Positions 27,481 through 36,867 of a stretch of 64,000 nucleotides of DNA are shown here, one piece after another. The stretch is taken from assembly GCA_034111325.1 (NCBI GenBank), contig JAWUXM010000016.1, forward strand, positions 38,120 through 102,119, in the 5' to 3' direction. The notes beneath the pieces were generated by a model. The model was not told where the DNA came from, did not search any database, and saw only the letters and a list, made by a program, of their open reading frames with translations. Source of the DNA: JAWUXM01 sp034111325. GTDB lineage: Bacteria > Pseudomonadota > Alphaproteobacteria > Rickettsiales > JABIRX01. Numbering within the stretch: position 1 is the first letter of the stretch; every line of letters starts with the position of its first letter. The translations under genes and the position numbers were made by a program.

Positions 27481-29208
27481 ATGCAAACTCTCAAATACTC
27501 ATTCATCTTTCTGCTCCTAACAATCAGTTCAAGTTTTGCGCTGGAAGGAAATTGGCAAGCAGCACCGCATTTAAAGTCACGTTTATTGATTACCGAAAGT
27601 AATGATACCCACATCTCTGGCGGGATAGAATTTACTATTGAAGATGGCTGGAAGATATACAATGACAAACCAGGCAAAAATGGCTTACCCACCGAGATCG
27701 ATAATTTACGAAGCCAAAATATTACCAATCTCCAATTTACCTTCCCTAAAGCAAAGAAATTTGATGAAGGTCACAACATCATAACCTATGGCTATAAAAA
27801 ACATGTAATTTTACCTTTTACGGCTGAGCTAGTTGATAACCAAGCAAACTCACATGTAAATTTGCTAGCAAATTTGGCGATTTGCAAAGATATATGCATC
27901 CCTGTTTCACAGAAATTTAGCACGGATGTTAAGCAAAGTTATCATAGCTCTGTATCGGAACGCTTAATAAAACCATTCCTGCCTAAGACAAATTATCAAG
28001 TTATTTTACTAATGTTATCTTTTGCCTTTATTGGCGGTTTGATTTTAAATATCATGCCTTGCGTTTTGCCAGTTTTATCAATCAAATTACTCAACATTAT
28101 AAAGAAAGGAGGCGCTGATAAGAAAACAATTCGTCTAAGCTTCTTAGCCACTGCCAGCGGGATAATATCATCCTTTATGATCCTTGCGGCCTCTATCGCA
28201 GCGCTTAAGCATTTCGGCAAAAATTTTGGCTGGGGGATTCATTTCCAAGAACCAATATTTTTGATTTTTCTAATTTTGATATTAGTAATTTTTGCCAGTA
28301 ATTTATGGGGCTTTTTCCATATAAATTTACCCCATCAATTAAGTAATATTGGGAGCAAAAAACATAAGAACCCTTATGCAAATCACTTCTTTTCTGGCGT
28401 ACTCGCAACCTTACTTTCAACGCCCTGCTCCGCACCTTTCTTAGGTTCTGCAACTGCCTTTGCCTTAGGCGGCAGCATTACGGATATTTTCTATATATTC
28501 TTCTTTATGGCGTTAGGCTTAGCCTCACCATATTTTGTCCTAATGGCTTTTCCGAATTTAATTAGCAAATTCCCTAAACCCGGCCAATGGATGATCAATG
28601 TCAAAAAATTCATGGGGTTTTTATTATTACTCACTGCCCTATGGCTTATCTGGGTTGTCTCACATCAGTTAGGCTTCGCCTCTAGCCTTGCCTTAGTAAT
28701 TATCGCCACCTTAATTTTTAAATTATTTGCTTGGGCTAATAAAATTAGATTCCTCAAAAAATACTCATTGATTCTCTTTCTAATTCTGAGTGTTGCTGCT
28801 TTCTATACACCACTTAAAATCGCCGAGATGCGGGTTGAAAAGTTAAAACTGTCCCAAGATCTATGGCAAAAATTTGAACCACAAAAAATCCAACCGTTGG
28901 TGCAAACAGGAAAAACAGTGTTTGTTAATGTTACGGCCGATTGGTGCATTACTTGCAAAATAAATAAATTTTTTATTCTTAACAAAACCTCTGTTATCAA
29001 TAGCTTGCGACAAGAAAATGTCATTGCGATGGAAGCTGACTATACTAATAAAAATGAAGAAATTTATCAATTCCTTATTAGTAATAATCGCTACGGTATA
29101 CCATTCTATATTATCTACGGGCCCAATGCGCCACAAGGTATAAAACTCCCTGAGGCTATTACTCCAGCTATGGTTATTAAAGCAATTAATGAGGCAAGCG
29201 GCAGATGA
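27481..29208 (+). CDS. dsbD: Thiol:disulfide interchange protein DsbD
   Basis: Carries reducing power from cytoplasmic thioredoxin to the periplasm, for example to CcmG. A signal peptide (about 1-20, ending SSFALEG) precedes an N-terminal periplasmic domain with CKDICIP. The membrane domain has paired cysteines in MPCVLPVLS and TPCSAPFLG. The C-terminal thioredoxin domain has ADWCITCK with C489 and C492. The N-terminal domain looks closer to the ScsB/DsbD-2 type than to E. coli DsbD alpha. It overlaps dsbB by four bases (ATGA). Confidence 0.92.
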   Translation: MQTLKYSFIFLLLTISSSFALEGNWQAAPHLKSRLLITESNDTHISGGIEFTIEDGWKIYNDKPGKNGLPTEIDNLRSQNITNLQFTFPKAKKFDEGHNIITYGYKKHVILPFTAELVDNQANSHVNLLANLAICKDICIPVSQKFSTDVKQSYHSSVSERLIKPFLPKTNYQVILLMLSFAFIGGLILNIMPCVLPVLSIKLLNIIKKGGADKKTIRLSFLATASGIISSFMILAASIAALKHFGKNFGWGIHFQEPIFLIFLILILVIFASNLWGFFHINLPHQLSNIGSKKHKNPYANHFFSGVLATLLSTPCSAPFLGSATAFALGGSITDIFYIFFFMALGLASPYFVLMAFPNLISKFPKPGQWMINVKKFMGFLLLLTALWLIWVVSHQLGFASSLALVIIATLIFKLFAWANKIRFLKKYSLILFLILSVAAFYTPLKIAEMRVEKLKLSQDLWQKFEPQKIQPLVQTGKTVFVNVTADWCITCKINKFFILNKTSVINSLRQENVIAMEADYTNKNEEIYQFLISNNRYGIPFYIIYGPNAPQGIKLPEAITPAMVIKAINEASGR

Positions 29209-29690
29209 TCTATAAAATAAAACCCATTGAAAATTCCATCCTCCTTGGCGCTTTATCTATACTCTTCCTCTCTAGCGCTTATATCATGCAATTTGGCTTT
29301 GATATGCAGCCCTGCATCTTATGTATATATCAGCGCATCCCCTATTTATTACTGATATTATTTTCTATTCTCGCCATGGCTTTGCGTCATAACGATCGAA
29401 TTGTAACTTTTTTCTTATCACTCTCTACCCTTATACTTTTTATCGGCAGCGCTATCGCTTTTTACCATGCTGGGGTTGAATATGGCTTCTTTGAGGGCTT
29501 AAGCAGCTGCGCAACTAAATCACCAATGGTTGATAATATTGAAAAATTAAAGAACTTTCTGCTCCAACAAAAAGCTATGGATTGTAGCAAACCACAATTT
29601 GTTTTTCTCCTTTCCCTAGCAGGGTGGAACTTTATTATATCTTTATCGCTTGGTATTTTTACTTTAGTCACTATATTAAGAAGTAAATAA
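29205..29690 (+). CDS. dsbB: Disulfide bond formation protein DsbB
   Basis: Inner-membrane quinone-linked oxidase that recharges DsbA. Four hydrophobic helices in 161 residues. The first redox pair is C37/C40 in QPCILCIYQR, and the second pair is C102 (SSCATK) and C127 (MDCSKP) in the large periplasmic loop. Coupling of an oxidising DsbB to a reducing DsbD in one ATGA-overlapped operon is uncommon. No dsbA gene was seen in the window. Confidence 0.92.
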   Translation: MIYKIKPIENSILLGALSILFLSSAYIMQFGFDMQPCILCIYQRIPYLLLILFSILAMALRHNDRIVTFFLSLSTLILFIGSAIAFYHAGVEYGFFEGLSSCATKSPMVDNIEKLKNFLLQQKAMDCSKPQFVFLLSLAGWNFIISLSLGIFTLVTILRSK

Positions 29691-29708
29691 TTATTATAGT
29701 TTGCCGTG

Positions 29709-30362
29709 ATGACGATCGTCAAAAATTTTATCATTAGGAAATCTGACCTACCAAAATATATACCTCTTTTACCACTTGATGATGTTATCCTCCTTCCTAC
29801 AGCGGAGATCCCCGTTGAGATCAGTCAGCCAAATTACCTCAATATGGTTGACGATATATTCAAAACTAAACATCACTTAGTTGGCGTTACTATGCGAGAT
29901 CACACATCCCCACAGCAAACTGCCTGTGTCGGGAAAATCGTATCATTTATTGAGTCTGAAAATGGAAAATATTTCATCGTGATACAAGGCATCAGCCGTT
30001 TTACTATCAGCAAAAAAATTAAAACCCGTAAAGGTTACGATAAAGCATTAGCCAATTGGTCAAACTTTACAAAAGATAATAAACTTTCCAAGCAAAAAAT
30101 TAGTAACCGCCCGATGCTTGATAATATCGTGAAGGATTATTTGAGCTTAGTAAATAACGACATGCATATTGAATTCAGCAAAATCAAAAACATTCCTGAT
30201 TCTAAATTAGTCTCTTTTCTCGGCTCCTATTTGCCTTTTCAGCACTCAGCCAAACAAAACATTCTAAACGCTGATAGCCTTGAAGAACGTTCTAATGTTA
30301 TTATGAATTTAATGGCTATCGAAGTAGCCAAAAAAGAAAGTGTGAATTTTCTGAAGAATTAA
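29709..30362 (+). CDS. Lon N-terminal-domain (LON substrate-binding) protein
   Basis: Stand-alone LON domain without ATPase or protease. PLLPLDDVILLPTAEIPVEI near 19-38 is the opening strand of the domain, and the rest (to residue 217) alternates strands and a final helix ending in a lysine-rich tail. Such proteins are widespread in alphaproteobacteria; their role is unknown. GTG at 29706 or ATG at 29709 could start it; ATG is preferred. Confidence 0.8.
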   Translation: MTIVKNFIIRKSDLPKYIPLLPLDDVILLPTAEIPVEISQPNYLNMVDDIFKTKHHLVGVTMRDHTSPQQTACVGKIVSFIESENGKYFIVIQGISRFTISKKIKTRKGYDKALANWSNFTKDNKLSKQKISNRPMLDNIVKDYLSLVNNDMHIEFSKIKNIPDSKLVSFLGSYLPFQHSAKQNILNADSLEERSNVIMNLMAIEVAKKESVNFLKN

Positions 30363-30398
30363 TATCAAACAGTTATTGATATTATTTATCAAATCACT

Positions 30399-30473
30399 TG
30401 GTGACCCCTACGGGATTTGAACCCGTGCACCAAGCGTGAAAGGCTTGTGTCCTAACCACTAGACGAAGGGGCC
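30399..30473 (-). tRNA. tRNA-Glu (UUC)
   Basis: The 75-base gene has acceptor arms GGCCCCT and AGGGGTC, T-loop GGTTCAAATCC, anticodon TTC in the loop CTTTCAC, and CCA encoded at the 3' end. The discriminator is A. It lies between the LON-domain gene and pgeF. Confidence 0.96.
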
Positions 30474-30515
30474 TTATAAGTGGATGTCGCTTTTTACAGG
30501 CTAAGAGACTTAAAA

Positions 30516-31325
30516 TCAAGAAATTATAAAAGAAAGGTGAATACCCATAGAGTTTTCACCATTTTTAGTTGCGCGACGATATGAAAAACAATTCTCCACA
30601 TCAGCAAATGTATCAATCTCTACCATGTCAATTTTAGCAATTTTCTCTTCTTCTAGCTTCTGCTTTACATAAAATTTTAAAGCAAATTGATATTTCCCAT
30701 CTGTTTTACCAGCTGTAAAAAACTTCTCATTATCTACTGATTGTCCAATAAAACGCTGGCGGAAGTCAATATCCACCTCATAGGATTCTTGAGCAATAGA
30801 TGGCATAATTGCAGCTATGATATGCTCACGCTTGCCGCCTACTTCTTCCATTAAATCTATTGTATTCTTAACAATTCCAGACAAAGCACCTTGCCAACCG
30901 GCATGTGCTGCTGCACTCACTTTGTTTATAGGGTCATATAATAAAACTGGCACACAATCTGCACTTAAAGCGCCAATGGCAATATTAGAGTTTTTTGTAA
31001 CTATAGCATCCGCTTCAGGACGCTGATCAACAGACCAAGGCTTGTCACACAAAACTGCGATATTACTATGAATTTGCTTTACTGTAACAATATTTGGAAC
31101 TCCAAGGAACTTGCTGGCTAATTGATAATTATCTAAGATATTAGCTAAAGAATCACCGCTATTAAAACCAAAATTTAACGACTCATAGATCCCTTTACTA
31201 ACACCGCCCTTTCTAGTAAAAAAACCATGCTTAATATTGTTCTGCCGAAATAATGGACTTTCTATAATTCTAACTTTCAACTTATACCAAGGTTCATCTT
31301 TAAATGTAGTATTTGTTGTAGGCAT
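30516..31325 (-). CDS. pgeF: PgeF/YfiH-type multicopper (laccase-domain) protein, peptidoglycan editing factor
   Basis: YfiH-family enzymes hydrolyse purine nucleosides, and PgeF removes wrongly incorporated L-serine from peptidoglycan precursors. VKQIHSNIAVL, SADCVPVLLYDP and AAHAGWQGAL supply the metal-binding histidines and cysteine. The 269 residues fit the family. It lies just after the alaS-side genes and beside tRNA-Glu. Confidence 0.88.
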   Translation of the reverse strand: MPTTNTTFKDEPWYKLKVRIIESPLFRQNNIKHGFFTRKGGVSKGIYESLNFGFNSGDSLANILDNYQLASKFLGVPNIVTVKQIHSNIAVLCDKPWSVDQRPEADAIVTKNSNIAIGALSADCVPVLLYDPINKVSAAAHAGWQGALSGIVKNTIDLMEEVGGKREHIIAAIMPSIAQESYEVDIDFRQRFIGQSVDNEKFFTAGKTDGKYQFALKFYVKQKLEEEKIAKIDMVEIDTFADVENCFSYRRATKNGENSMGIHLSFIIS

Positions 31326-31480
31326 AAAAGCTAGGGATTTTTGTTAAAAAATATGTAATTAATATCCGTAGATATTGATAAATGTTTTTTGAGAAAAAGC
31401 ACAGCTTTACGGCCGACAATCCTACGGACAGCAGTAAAATTAGCGATATAGCGTCGCACATTTAAAGAAGAACCTTGGCA

Positions 31481-31768
31481 TTACTTCTTCGCATCTACAC
31501 ATTTTCTTGCTCTTGTATCCCAACATTTGCTTGTACCACAATCACATCCATAAGTAATAGCATAGCTACACCTCCTCGGGCCTATTGAATTTCCAATAGG
31601 GCAATTATTTGCACAGCTATCAGAAAAAAGCCTCCATGTCCCGCCAATGTCATGACAGATTTTTTCAGGCTTTTCTTTGGGCTTACGATTAATGTTAATA
31701 TAGGCGGAAGAAGAAACTGCAACAACAAGCAATAACGAAGCAATAATAAATGTTCTCTTTTTAAACAT
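31481..31768 (-). CDS. Small exported cysteine-rich protein (95 aa), function unknown
   Basis: The ATG at 31768 follows GAGGAATTCT, a good ribosome binding site, so a longer TTG start at 31780 is less likely. An N-terminal signal or anchor (about 5-24) is followed by a basic KPKEKPEK stretch. The mature part has eight cysteines in about 57 residues, including CANNC, YGCDCG and KCW. I do not know a function. The pattern recalls small hypothetical secreted proteins ending in a CDCG..KCW motif. Disulfide-bonded or metal-binding are both possible. It lies 3' of alaS. Confidence 0.75.
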   Translation of the reverse strand: MFKKRTFIIASLLLVVAVSSSAYININRKPKEKPEKICHDIGGTWRLFSDSCANNCPIGNSIGPRRCSYAITYGCDCGTSKCWDTRARKCVDAKK

Positions 31769-31802
31769 AGAATTCCTCAAATAAATTTGATATAAAGCCT
31801 AT

Positions 31803-34424
31803 CTATAGTTGTTTTTTAAGCAAGGAAAAAGCCTCTTCTACTCCATGAGGATTATTACCACCACCTTGTGCAAACTTTTGATTACCACCACAACCTTTAC
31901 CACCAATGTTTTCAATCACGGCTTTTAATAATTCCACCGCACTATATTTTTCTTTTAATACATCTTCCAACGCAACAACCATTGCAACTTTACCATCATT
32001 AACTGCAGCTAAGCCTACTAGACCACCATGCTGCTTTAATAAATTATTAGCAATATCACGTAAATCTTTACCATCCACACCATCTAATTTTTGTGCAATA
32101 AATTTAATATTGTTAATTTCCTCTGCTTTGATTTGTGATAAAGTTGCGGTCGCCGACGCACGCTTTAGTTTCCCCAACTCTTTTTCTAAATTCTTACGCT
32201 CAATAATAAGATTTTCAACATTACGCAAAACATCCTGTTTGGCGCTTTTCATATTCTCTGCCAAATGTGCAACCACACCTTCCTGCTCACGCAAATATTC
32301 AAAGGCCTTGCGTGCTGTTAACGCTTCAATCCTGCGTACTCCTGATGCAACCGAACCTTCGGAAATAATTTTAAACAAGCCAATATCACCAGTACGCTCA
32401 ACATGCGTTCCGCCACATAATTCAACTGAGAAATTATTATTACTCCCTTCATCAACTCCCATTGATAATACCCGCACCTTATCACCATATTTTTCGCCAA
32501 AAAGCGCCATGGCGCCTAGCTTGTTTGCTTCATCAATATCTGTTTCTAAAATCTGCACTGCTTGATTCTGACGAATATAAAAATTGACCATATCCTCCAC
32601 TTGCACTAGGTCATCAAGGCTTAAAGGCTTGTTTTGTGAAAAATCGAAACGTAGAACGTCTGCCGAAACTAAAGAGCCCTTTTGGGTTACATGATCTCCC
32701 AAAACTTCACGCAGAGCTTTATGTAACAAATGTGTTGCAGAGTGGTTTGCTTTTATACGACGCTGGCGGCGTTCATCAATCTCTAACGTAACCTTATCAC
32801 CTATTTTAAAACTACCTTTTTTAACAGTACCAAAATGAACAAATAAATCTCCCGCTAATTTTTTAGTATCAGAAATTTCTATAATATTATTACCATTAGT
32901 AATGGTACCACGATCACCAACCTGACCACCAGATTCTGCATAAAAACAAGTTTGGTCAGTGACAATCGCCACCTCCTTGCCCTCTTTAACATCAGACACC
33001 TCTTCCCCCGCAATAATCAAGGACTTAACAATAGCTACTAAAGTAGAATTTTCATAACCTTTAAAGGCAGTTGCACCGATTTTGTTTTTCAGTGCAAACC
33101 AAATATTACTATCGGCACTTTCACCAGAACCACTCCAATTACTACGTCCACGCTCTTTCTGAATTTCCATCTCACGCTCAAATTCTGCTTCATCGACGCT
33201 GATGTTACGTGGCCTTAAAATATCCTGCGTTAAATCCAGAGGAAAACCGTAAGTGTCGTATAATTTAAAGGCTACGCTACCGCCTAACTTATCACCTGAT
33301 TTCAAATCAACAGCCTCTTCCTCGAGGATTTTTAAGCCTTTTTCAAGCGTCACTTTAAAGCGTTCTTCTTCATCTTTTAAAGTTTCGACAATTAATTTTT
33401 GTGCTTTTTTCAACTCTATATAATCATCGCCCATTTCTACAATTAAAGCAGGAACCAAAAGATGCATGAGTGGCTCCCTGCAACCTAACTGATGTGCATG
33501 ACGCATAGCACGGCGCATGATACGACGCAGAATATAACCGCGCCCCTCGTTGGACGGCAACACGCCATCAGCGATTAAAAACGCCGAAGAGCGCAAATGA
33601 TCCGCAATTACTCGATAAGAAACTTCATCACCTTTTGTTTTGCTAATTTTTTTGATAGCAGAGATTAGGTTTTTGAACAAATCAATATCATAGTTATTAT
33701 GTACGCCCTGCATAACCGCAGCGATGCGCTCTAAACCCATCCCTGTGTCAATTGCTGGTTTTGGGAGGTCGATTCTTTTGCCATTTTCTAATTTTTCATA
33801 TTGCATAAAAACAAGATTCCAAATTTCAATATAGCGATCTCCCTCATCGCCACTTCCCGGTAAATTGCCTTCTATCTCTTCACCATGATCATAGAAAATC
33901 TCCGAACAAGGGCCACAAGGACCAACATCACCCATTGACCAGAAATTATCATTCGTATCAATACGGATAATTCGCTCATCAGGCAGATTTGCGATCTTCT
34001 TCCATAAATCAAAAGCTTCGTCATCTGTGTGGTATATTGTTACGACTAACTTTTCAGCTGGCAGGCCAAGCTCGCCATTGATAAAACCCCAAGCAAAACG
34101 AATCGCGTCTTCTTTAAAATAATCCCCAAACGAAAAATTACCCAACATCTCAAAAAATGTGTGGTGGCGTGCGGTGTAGCCAACATTCTCTAAGTCATTA
34201 TGCTTTCCGCCAGCACGCACGCATTTTTGCGACGTAACAACAGAAGGTGCTGGTGCTTTTTCCAAACCAGTAAAAATATTTTTAAACTGCACCATCCCCG
34301 CATTAACAAACATTAATGTCGGGTCATTATGTGGAATTAGCGGTGCTGAAGGTAAAATCTTATGATTATTTTTTGCAAAATAATCGAGGAATGATGTACG
34401 TATTGCGCGAACAGAATTTTTCAT
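31803..34424 (-). CDS. alaS: Alanyl-tRNA synthetase
   Basis: Charges tRNA-Ala and edits Ser/Gly mischarging. The N-terminal catalytic core starts with IRTSFLDYFAKNNH and contains RHHTFFEMLGNFSFGDYF. The editing domain has NHSATHLLHKAL and CGGTHVERTGDIG with its zinc ligands, and the C-terminal part has GGKGCGGNQKFAQGGG. The 873 residues are standard. hisC lies just upstream with one base between. Confidence 0.98.
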   Translation of the reverse strand: MKNSVRAIRTSFLDYFAKNNHKILPSAPLIPHNDPTLMFVNAGMVQFKNIFTGLEKAPAPSVVTSQKCVRAGGKHNDLENVGYTARHHTFFEMLGNFSFGDYFKEDAIRFAWGFINGELGLPAEKLVVTIYHTDDEAFDLWKKIANLPDERIIRIDTNDNFWSMGDVGPCGPCSEIFYDHGEEIEGNLPGSGDEGDRYIEIWNLVFMQYEKLENGKRIDLPKPAIDTGMGLERIAAVMQGVHNNYDIDLFKNLISAIKKISKTKGDEVSYRVIADHLRSSAFLIADGVLPSNEGRGYILRRIMRRAMRHAHQLGCREPLMHLLVPALIVEMGDDYIELKKAQKLIVETLKDEEERFKVTLEKGLKILEEEAVDLKSGDKLGGSVAFKLYDTYGFPLDLTQDILRPRNISVDEAEFEREMEIQKERGRSNWSGSGESADSNIWFALKNKIGATAFKGYENSTLVAIVKSLIIAGEEVSDVKEGKEVAIVTDQTCFYAESGGQVGDRGTITNGNNIIEISDTKKLAGDLFVHFGTVKKGSFKIGDKVTLEIDERRQRRIKANHSATHLLHKALREVLGDHVTQKGSLVSADVLRFDFSQNKPLSLDDLVQVEDMVNFYIRQNQAVQILETDIDEANKLGAMALFGEKYGDKVRVLSMGVDEGSNNNFSVELCGGTHVERTGDIGLFKIISEGSVASGVRRIEALTARKAFEYLREQEGVVAHLAENMKSAKQDVLRNVENLIIERKNLEKELGKLKRASATATLSQIKAEEINNIKFIAQKLDGVDGKDLRDIANNLLKQHGGLVGLAAVNDGKVAMVVALEDVLKEKYSAVELLKAVIENIGGKGCGGNQKFAQGGGNNPHGVEEAFSLLKKQL

Positions 34425-34425
34425 T

Positions 34426-35505
34426 TTATTGATTCATAAATTTGTTAAGTGCATCAAGTAGTTTTTTATTTTCTGTTTCCGTACCAATTGTTATACGCAA
34501 ATGATTTCTTAAACCATATGATGTGACATCACGTACAATGATACCTTTGTGGCGTAAAAACTCATCGCAATCACTAGCAGCCTTAGCTTTAGTAAACTCA
34601 ACTAATATAAAATTAGCTACTGAATCATAGGCTTTTAAACCCATATCATCAATTGCCTCACGCATAATCTTTAACCACTTATTATTGTGGAGGCGTGACT
34701 TTGCTATGAATCTTTGATCACCAAGAGCTGCTATCCCTGCACATTGCGCTGGTGTTGTAACGTTAAATGGGCTACGTACGCGATTTAATATATCAGTAAT
34801 TTTAAGGCTTGTATAACACCAACCTAGACGTAGGGCAGCCAAGCCATATATTTTTGAGAAAGTCCGCGTCATGATAACATTGGGAAATTTATCCACTAAA
34901 TTTACCCCTTCCGTATAGTCACTTTCCTCAACATATTCTGCATAAGCCGCATCAATGACAATCATAATGTTACTGGGCACTTCTTTGATAAGTTCACGCA
35001 ATTCTTTTTCTTTTAAATAAGAACCAGTTGGATTATTAGGGTTAGCGATAAATATGATTTTAGTTTTATTAGTGATTTTAGCTAACATGTTTTTAACGCT
35101 AGTTTTCATATCAATTTCCTTAGCGGCAACAGCTTTTGCACCAGAAACTAACGCATAAATTTGATACATCAAAAAGCCATGCTCACTATATAAAACTTCA
35201 TCATGTTTTGTGGTAAATACATTTACCAACAAGCCAATTAACTCATCAGAACCAGAGCCACAAACTATGCGGTCAGGGTCTAGATTATAAGTATCGGCAA
35301 TTTTACGGCGTAATTCCAAACAAGAACCGTCAGGGTAACGTGCTAAATCCTTCGCAGCTTTTTCATAAGCTTTGATAGCCTTTTTGCTGCAACCAAGTGC
35401 ATTTTCATTTGAGGATAATTTTATGATTTTCTTAACACCAGAAACCTTACTTTCGCCTCCCTTATAAGGTTTTATGCTTAAAATTGATTTATTTACTTTC
35501 ATCAT
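34426..35505 (-). CDS. hisC: Histidinol-phosphate aminotransferase
   Basis: PLP enzyme of histidine synthesis, step seven. SSNENALGCS near 31-40 is the substrate loop, NPNNPTGS near 155-162 contacts PLP, and the Schiff-base lysine is K218 in TFSKIYGLAALRLGW. The 359 residues fit. The start overlaps the hisE end by 17 bases, so the two are translationally coupled. Some HisC-like enzymes act on aromatic substrates, but the his neighbours support the call. Confidence 0.93.
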   Translation of the reverse strand: MMKVNKSILSIKPYKGGESKVSGVKKIIKLSSNENALGCSKKAIKAYEKAAKDLARYPDGSCLELRRKIADTYNLDPDRIVCGSGSDELIGLLVNVFTTKHDEVLYSEHGFLMYQIYALVSGAKAVAAKEIDMKTSVKNMLAKITNKTKIIFIANPNNPTGSYLKEKELRELIKEVPSNIMIVIDAAYAEYVEESDYTEGVNLVDKFPNVIMTRTFSKIYGLAALRLGWCYTSLKITDILNRVRSPFNVTTPAQCAGIAALGDQRFIAKSRLHNNKWLKIMREAIDDMGLKAYDSVANFILVEFTKAKAASDCDEFLRHKGIIVRDVTSYGLRNHLRITIGTETENKKLLDALNKFMNQ

Positions 35506-35782
35506 CGTTACGCTTTTTTAATTCTTTAACGACATCTTCTAATTTGATATTTTTTGCCGAAAGCAAAACCAATAAATGATAAATAAGATCCGAGGATTCA
35601 GAAATTAGCGCTTCATCCGTTTCATCTAAAGCAGCAACGACTGTCTCAACTGCCTCCTCACCAACTTTACGAGCTATATGACCAACGCCATCATTGAATA
35701 ATTTGCAAGTATAGGAAACCGAAGAATCACCACCTTTACGGCTTTCGATTGTATCAAATAGTTCTTGTAAAAATTGTGGCAT
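35489..35782 (-). CDS. hisE: Phosphoribosyl-ATP pyrophosphatase
   Basis: Second step of histidine synthesis, all-alpha NTP-PPase fold. GHIARKVGEEAVETVVAAL holds the Glu/Asp cluster that binds magnesium. The open frame begins 12 codons earlier at 35818, but the ATG at 35782 follows TTAGAGAGAGACAAT and gives MPQFLQELFDTIESR, the normal family start, with 97 residues. Confidence 0.92.
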   Translation of the reverse strand: MPQFLQELFDTIESRKGGDSSVSYTCKLFNDGVGHIARKVGEEAVETVVAALDETDEALISESSDLIYHLLVLLSAKNIKLEDVVKELKKRNDDESK

Positions 35783-35963
35783 ATTGTCTCTCTCTAATAG
35801 GATTAATTGTATAGGCAAAATATCGCATCAAACTGAAAAAGCAAAGCTTATGTAGAGTAATACCATTACTCAAAATTTAGCATTTGAAGTATATTAGCAT
35901 TATATGATAAATGTTTCCTAAGTTATTTAGCAAAAAGCGCACAGAAAGACCACGACAATATAA

Positions 35964-36085
35964 ATTAGAAATTTCTGTGATGATTTTTTACAAATGTCCT
36001 TTGACATTGCAGTGACGTGTATTCTTCATACACGAGCAAAATGGAAAAGGTTATTTGTGAAAAAGGGCACAGAAAGACTAATTTA
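35964..36085 (-). repeat. Palindromic repeat family C, copy 2
   Basis: Sits in the 312-base gap between hisE and hisF. Read on the minus strand it begins just after the hisF stop with TCTTTCTGTGCCCTTTTTC, has the central hairpin CTCGTGTA / TACACGTC, and ends near AATTTCTAATTTA. A family C flank (CACAGAAAGACCA) is repeated at 35940. No gene is visible in the rest of the gap. Confidence 0.85.
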
Positions 36086-36094
36086 TCAAAAAGA

Positions 36095-36856
36095 CTAATT
36101 TATTCGGACGGGGATGTGATTCTTATTCATATATTCTTTGACTTCAGAAACTGAACAAGTACCAAAATGAAAAACTGAAGCAGCTAGTAGGGCATCTGCC
36201 TTTCCCTCTGTAACTCCATCGACAAAATCTTGTAACTTCCCGACTCCACCAGAGGCAATAATTGGCACACGGACATTCTCACTCATCAACGCGTTTAATT
36301 CATTATCAAAGCCTTTTTTTGTTCCATCACGATCCATCGACGTTACCAACAATTCACCCGCGCCAAGCTCAGCCATTTTCCTTGCCCAGCCAATTGCCTC
36401 AATCCCCGTTGGCTTGCGCCCACCATGTGTGTATATTTCAAAGGCACCTTGCTTATTTCTTTTTACATCCAACGCTACCACGATACATTGCGCGCCAAAT
36501 TTATTTGCTGCATCTTTTACTAATTGTGGATCCCTTACTGCTGCACTATTAATCGCCACCTTATCCGCCCCAGCGAGCAAGATATTGCGTACATCCTCAA
36601 CTGTTCTCACGCCGCCGCCAACTGTAAATGGTATAAAGCATTTCTCAGCAACCTTTTCAACCATTTCATAAGTAGTTTGGCGATTATCAGCTGTTGCATT
36701 AATATCTAAAAAACAAAGCTCATCCGCCCCTGCTTCATTATAGATAATCGCTTGTTCGACAGGGTCACCAGCATGGATAAGATTCTCAAAATTAACACCT
36801 TTGACAACTTTCCCATCTTTTATATCCAAACATGGAATTATTCGTTTTTTTAACAT
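36095..36856 (-). CDS. hisF: Imidazole glycerol phosphate synthase subunit HisF
   Basis: Cyclase half of the HisF/HisH enzyme. TIM barrel with catalytic D11 in [16 protein letters not shown] and D129 or so in [23 protein letters not shown] and [11 protein letters not shown] are the phosphate-binding loops. The 253 residues are standard. hisH, hisA and other his genes are elsewhere or absent. Confidence 0.96.
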   Translation of the reverse strand: MLKKRIIPCLDIKDGKVVKGVNFENLIHAGDPVEQAIIYNEAGADELCFLDINATADNRQTTYEMVEKVAEKCFIPFTVGGGVRTVEDVRNILLAGADKVAINSAAVRDPQLVKDAANKFGAQCIVVALDVKRNKQGAFEIYTHGGRKPTGIEAIGWARKMAELGAGELLVTSMDRDGTKKGFDNELNALMSENVRVPIIASGGVGKLQDFVDGVTEGKADALLAASVFHFGTCSVSEVKEYMNKNHIPVRIN

Positions 36857-36867
36857 GTTGGTTTTGC

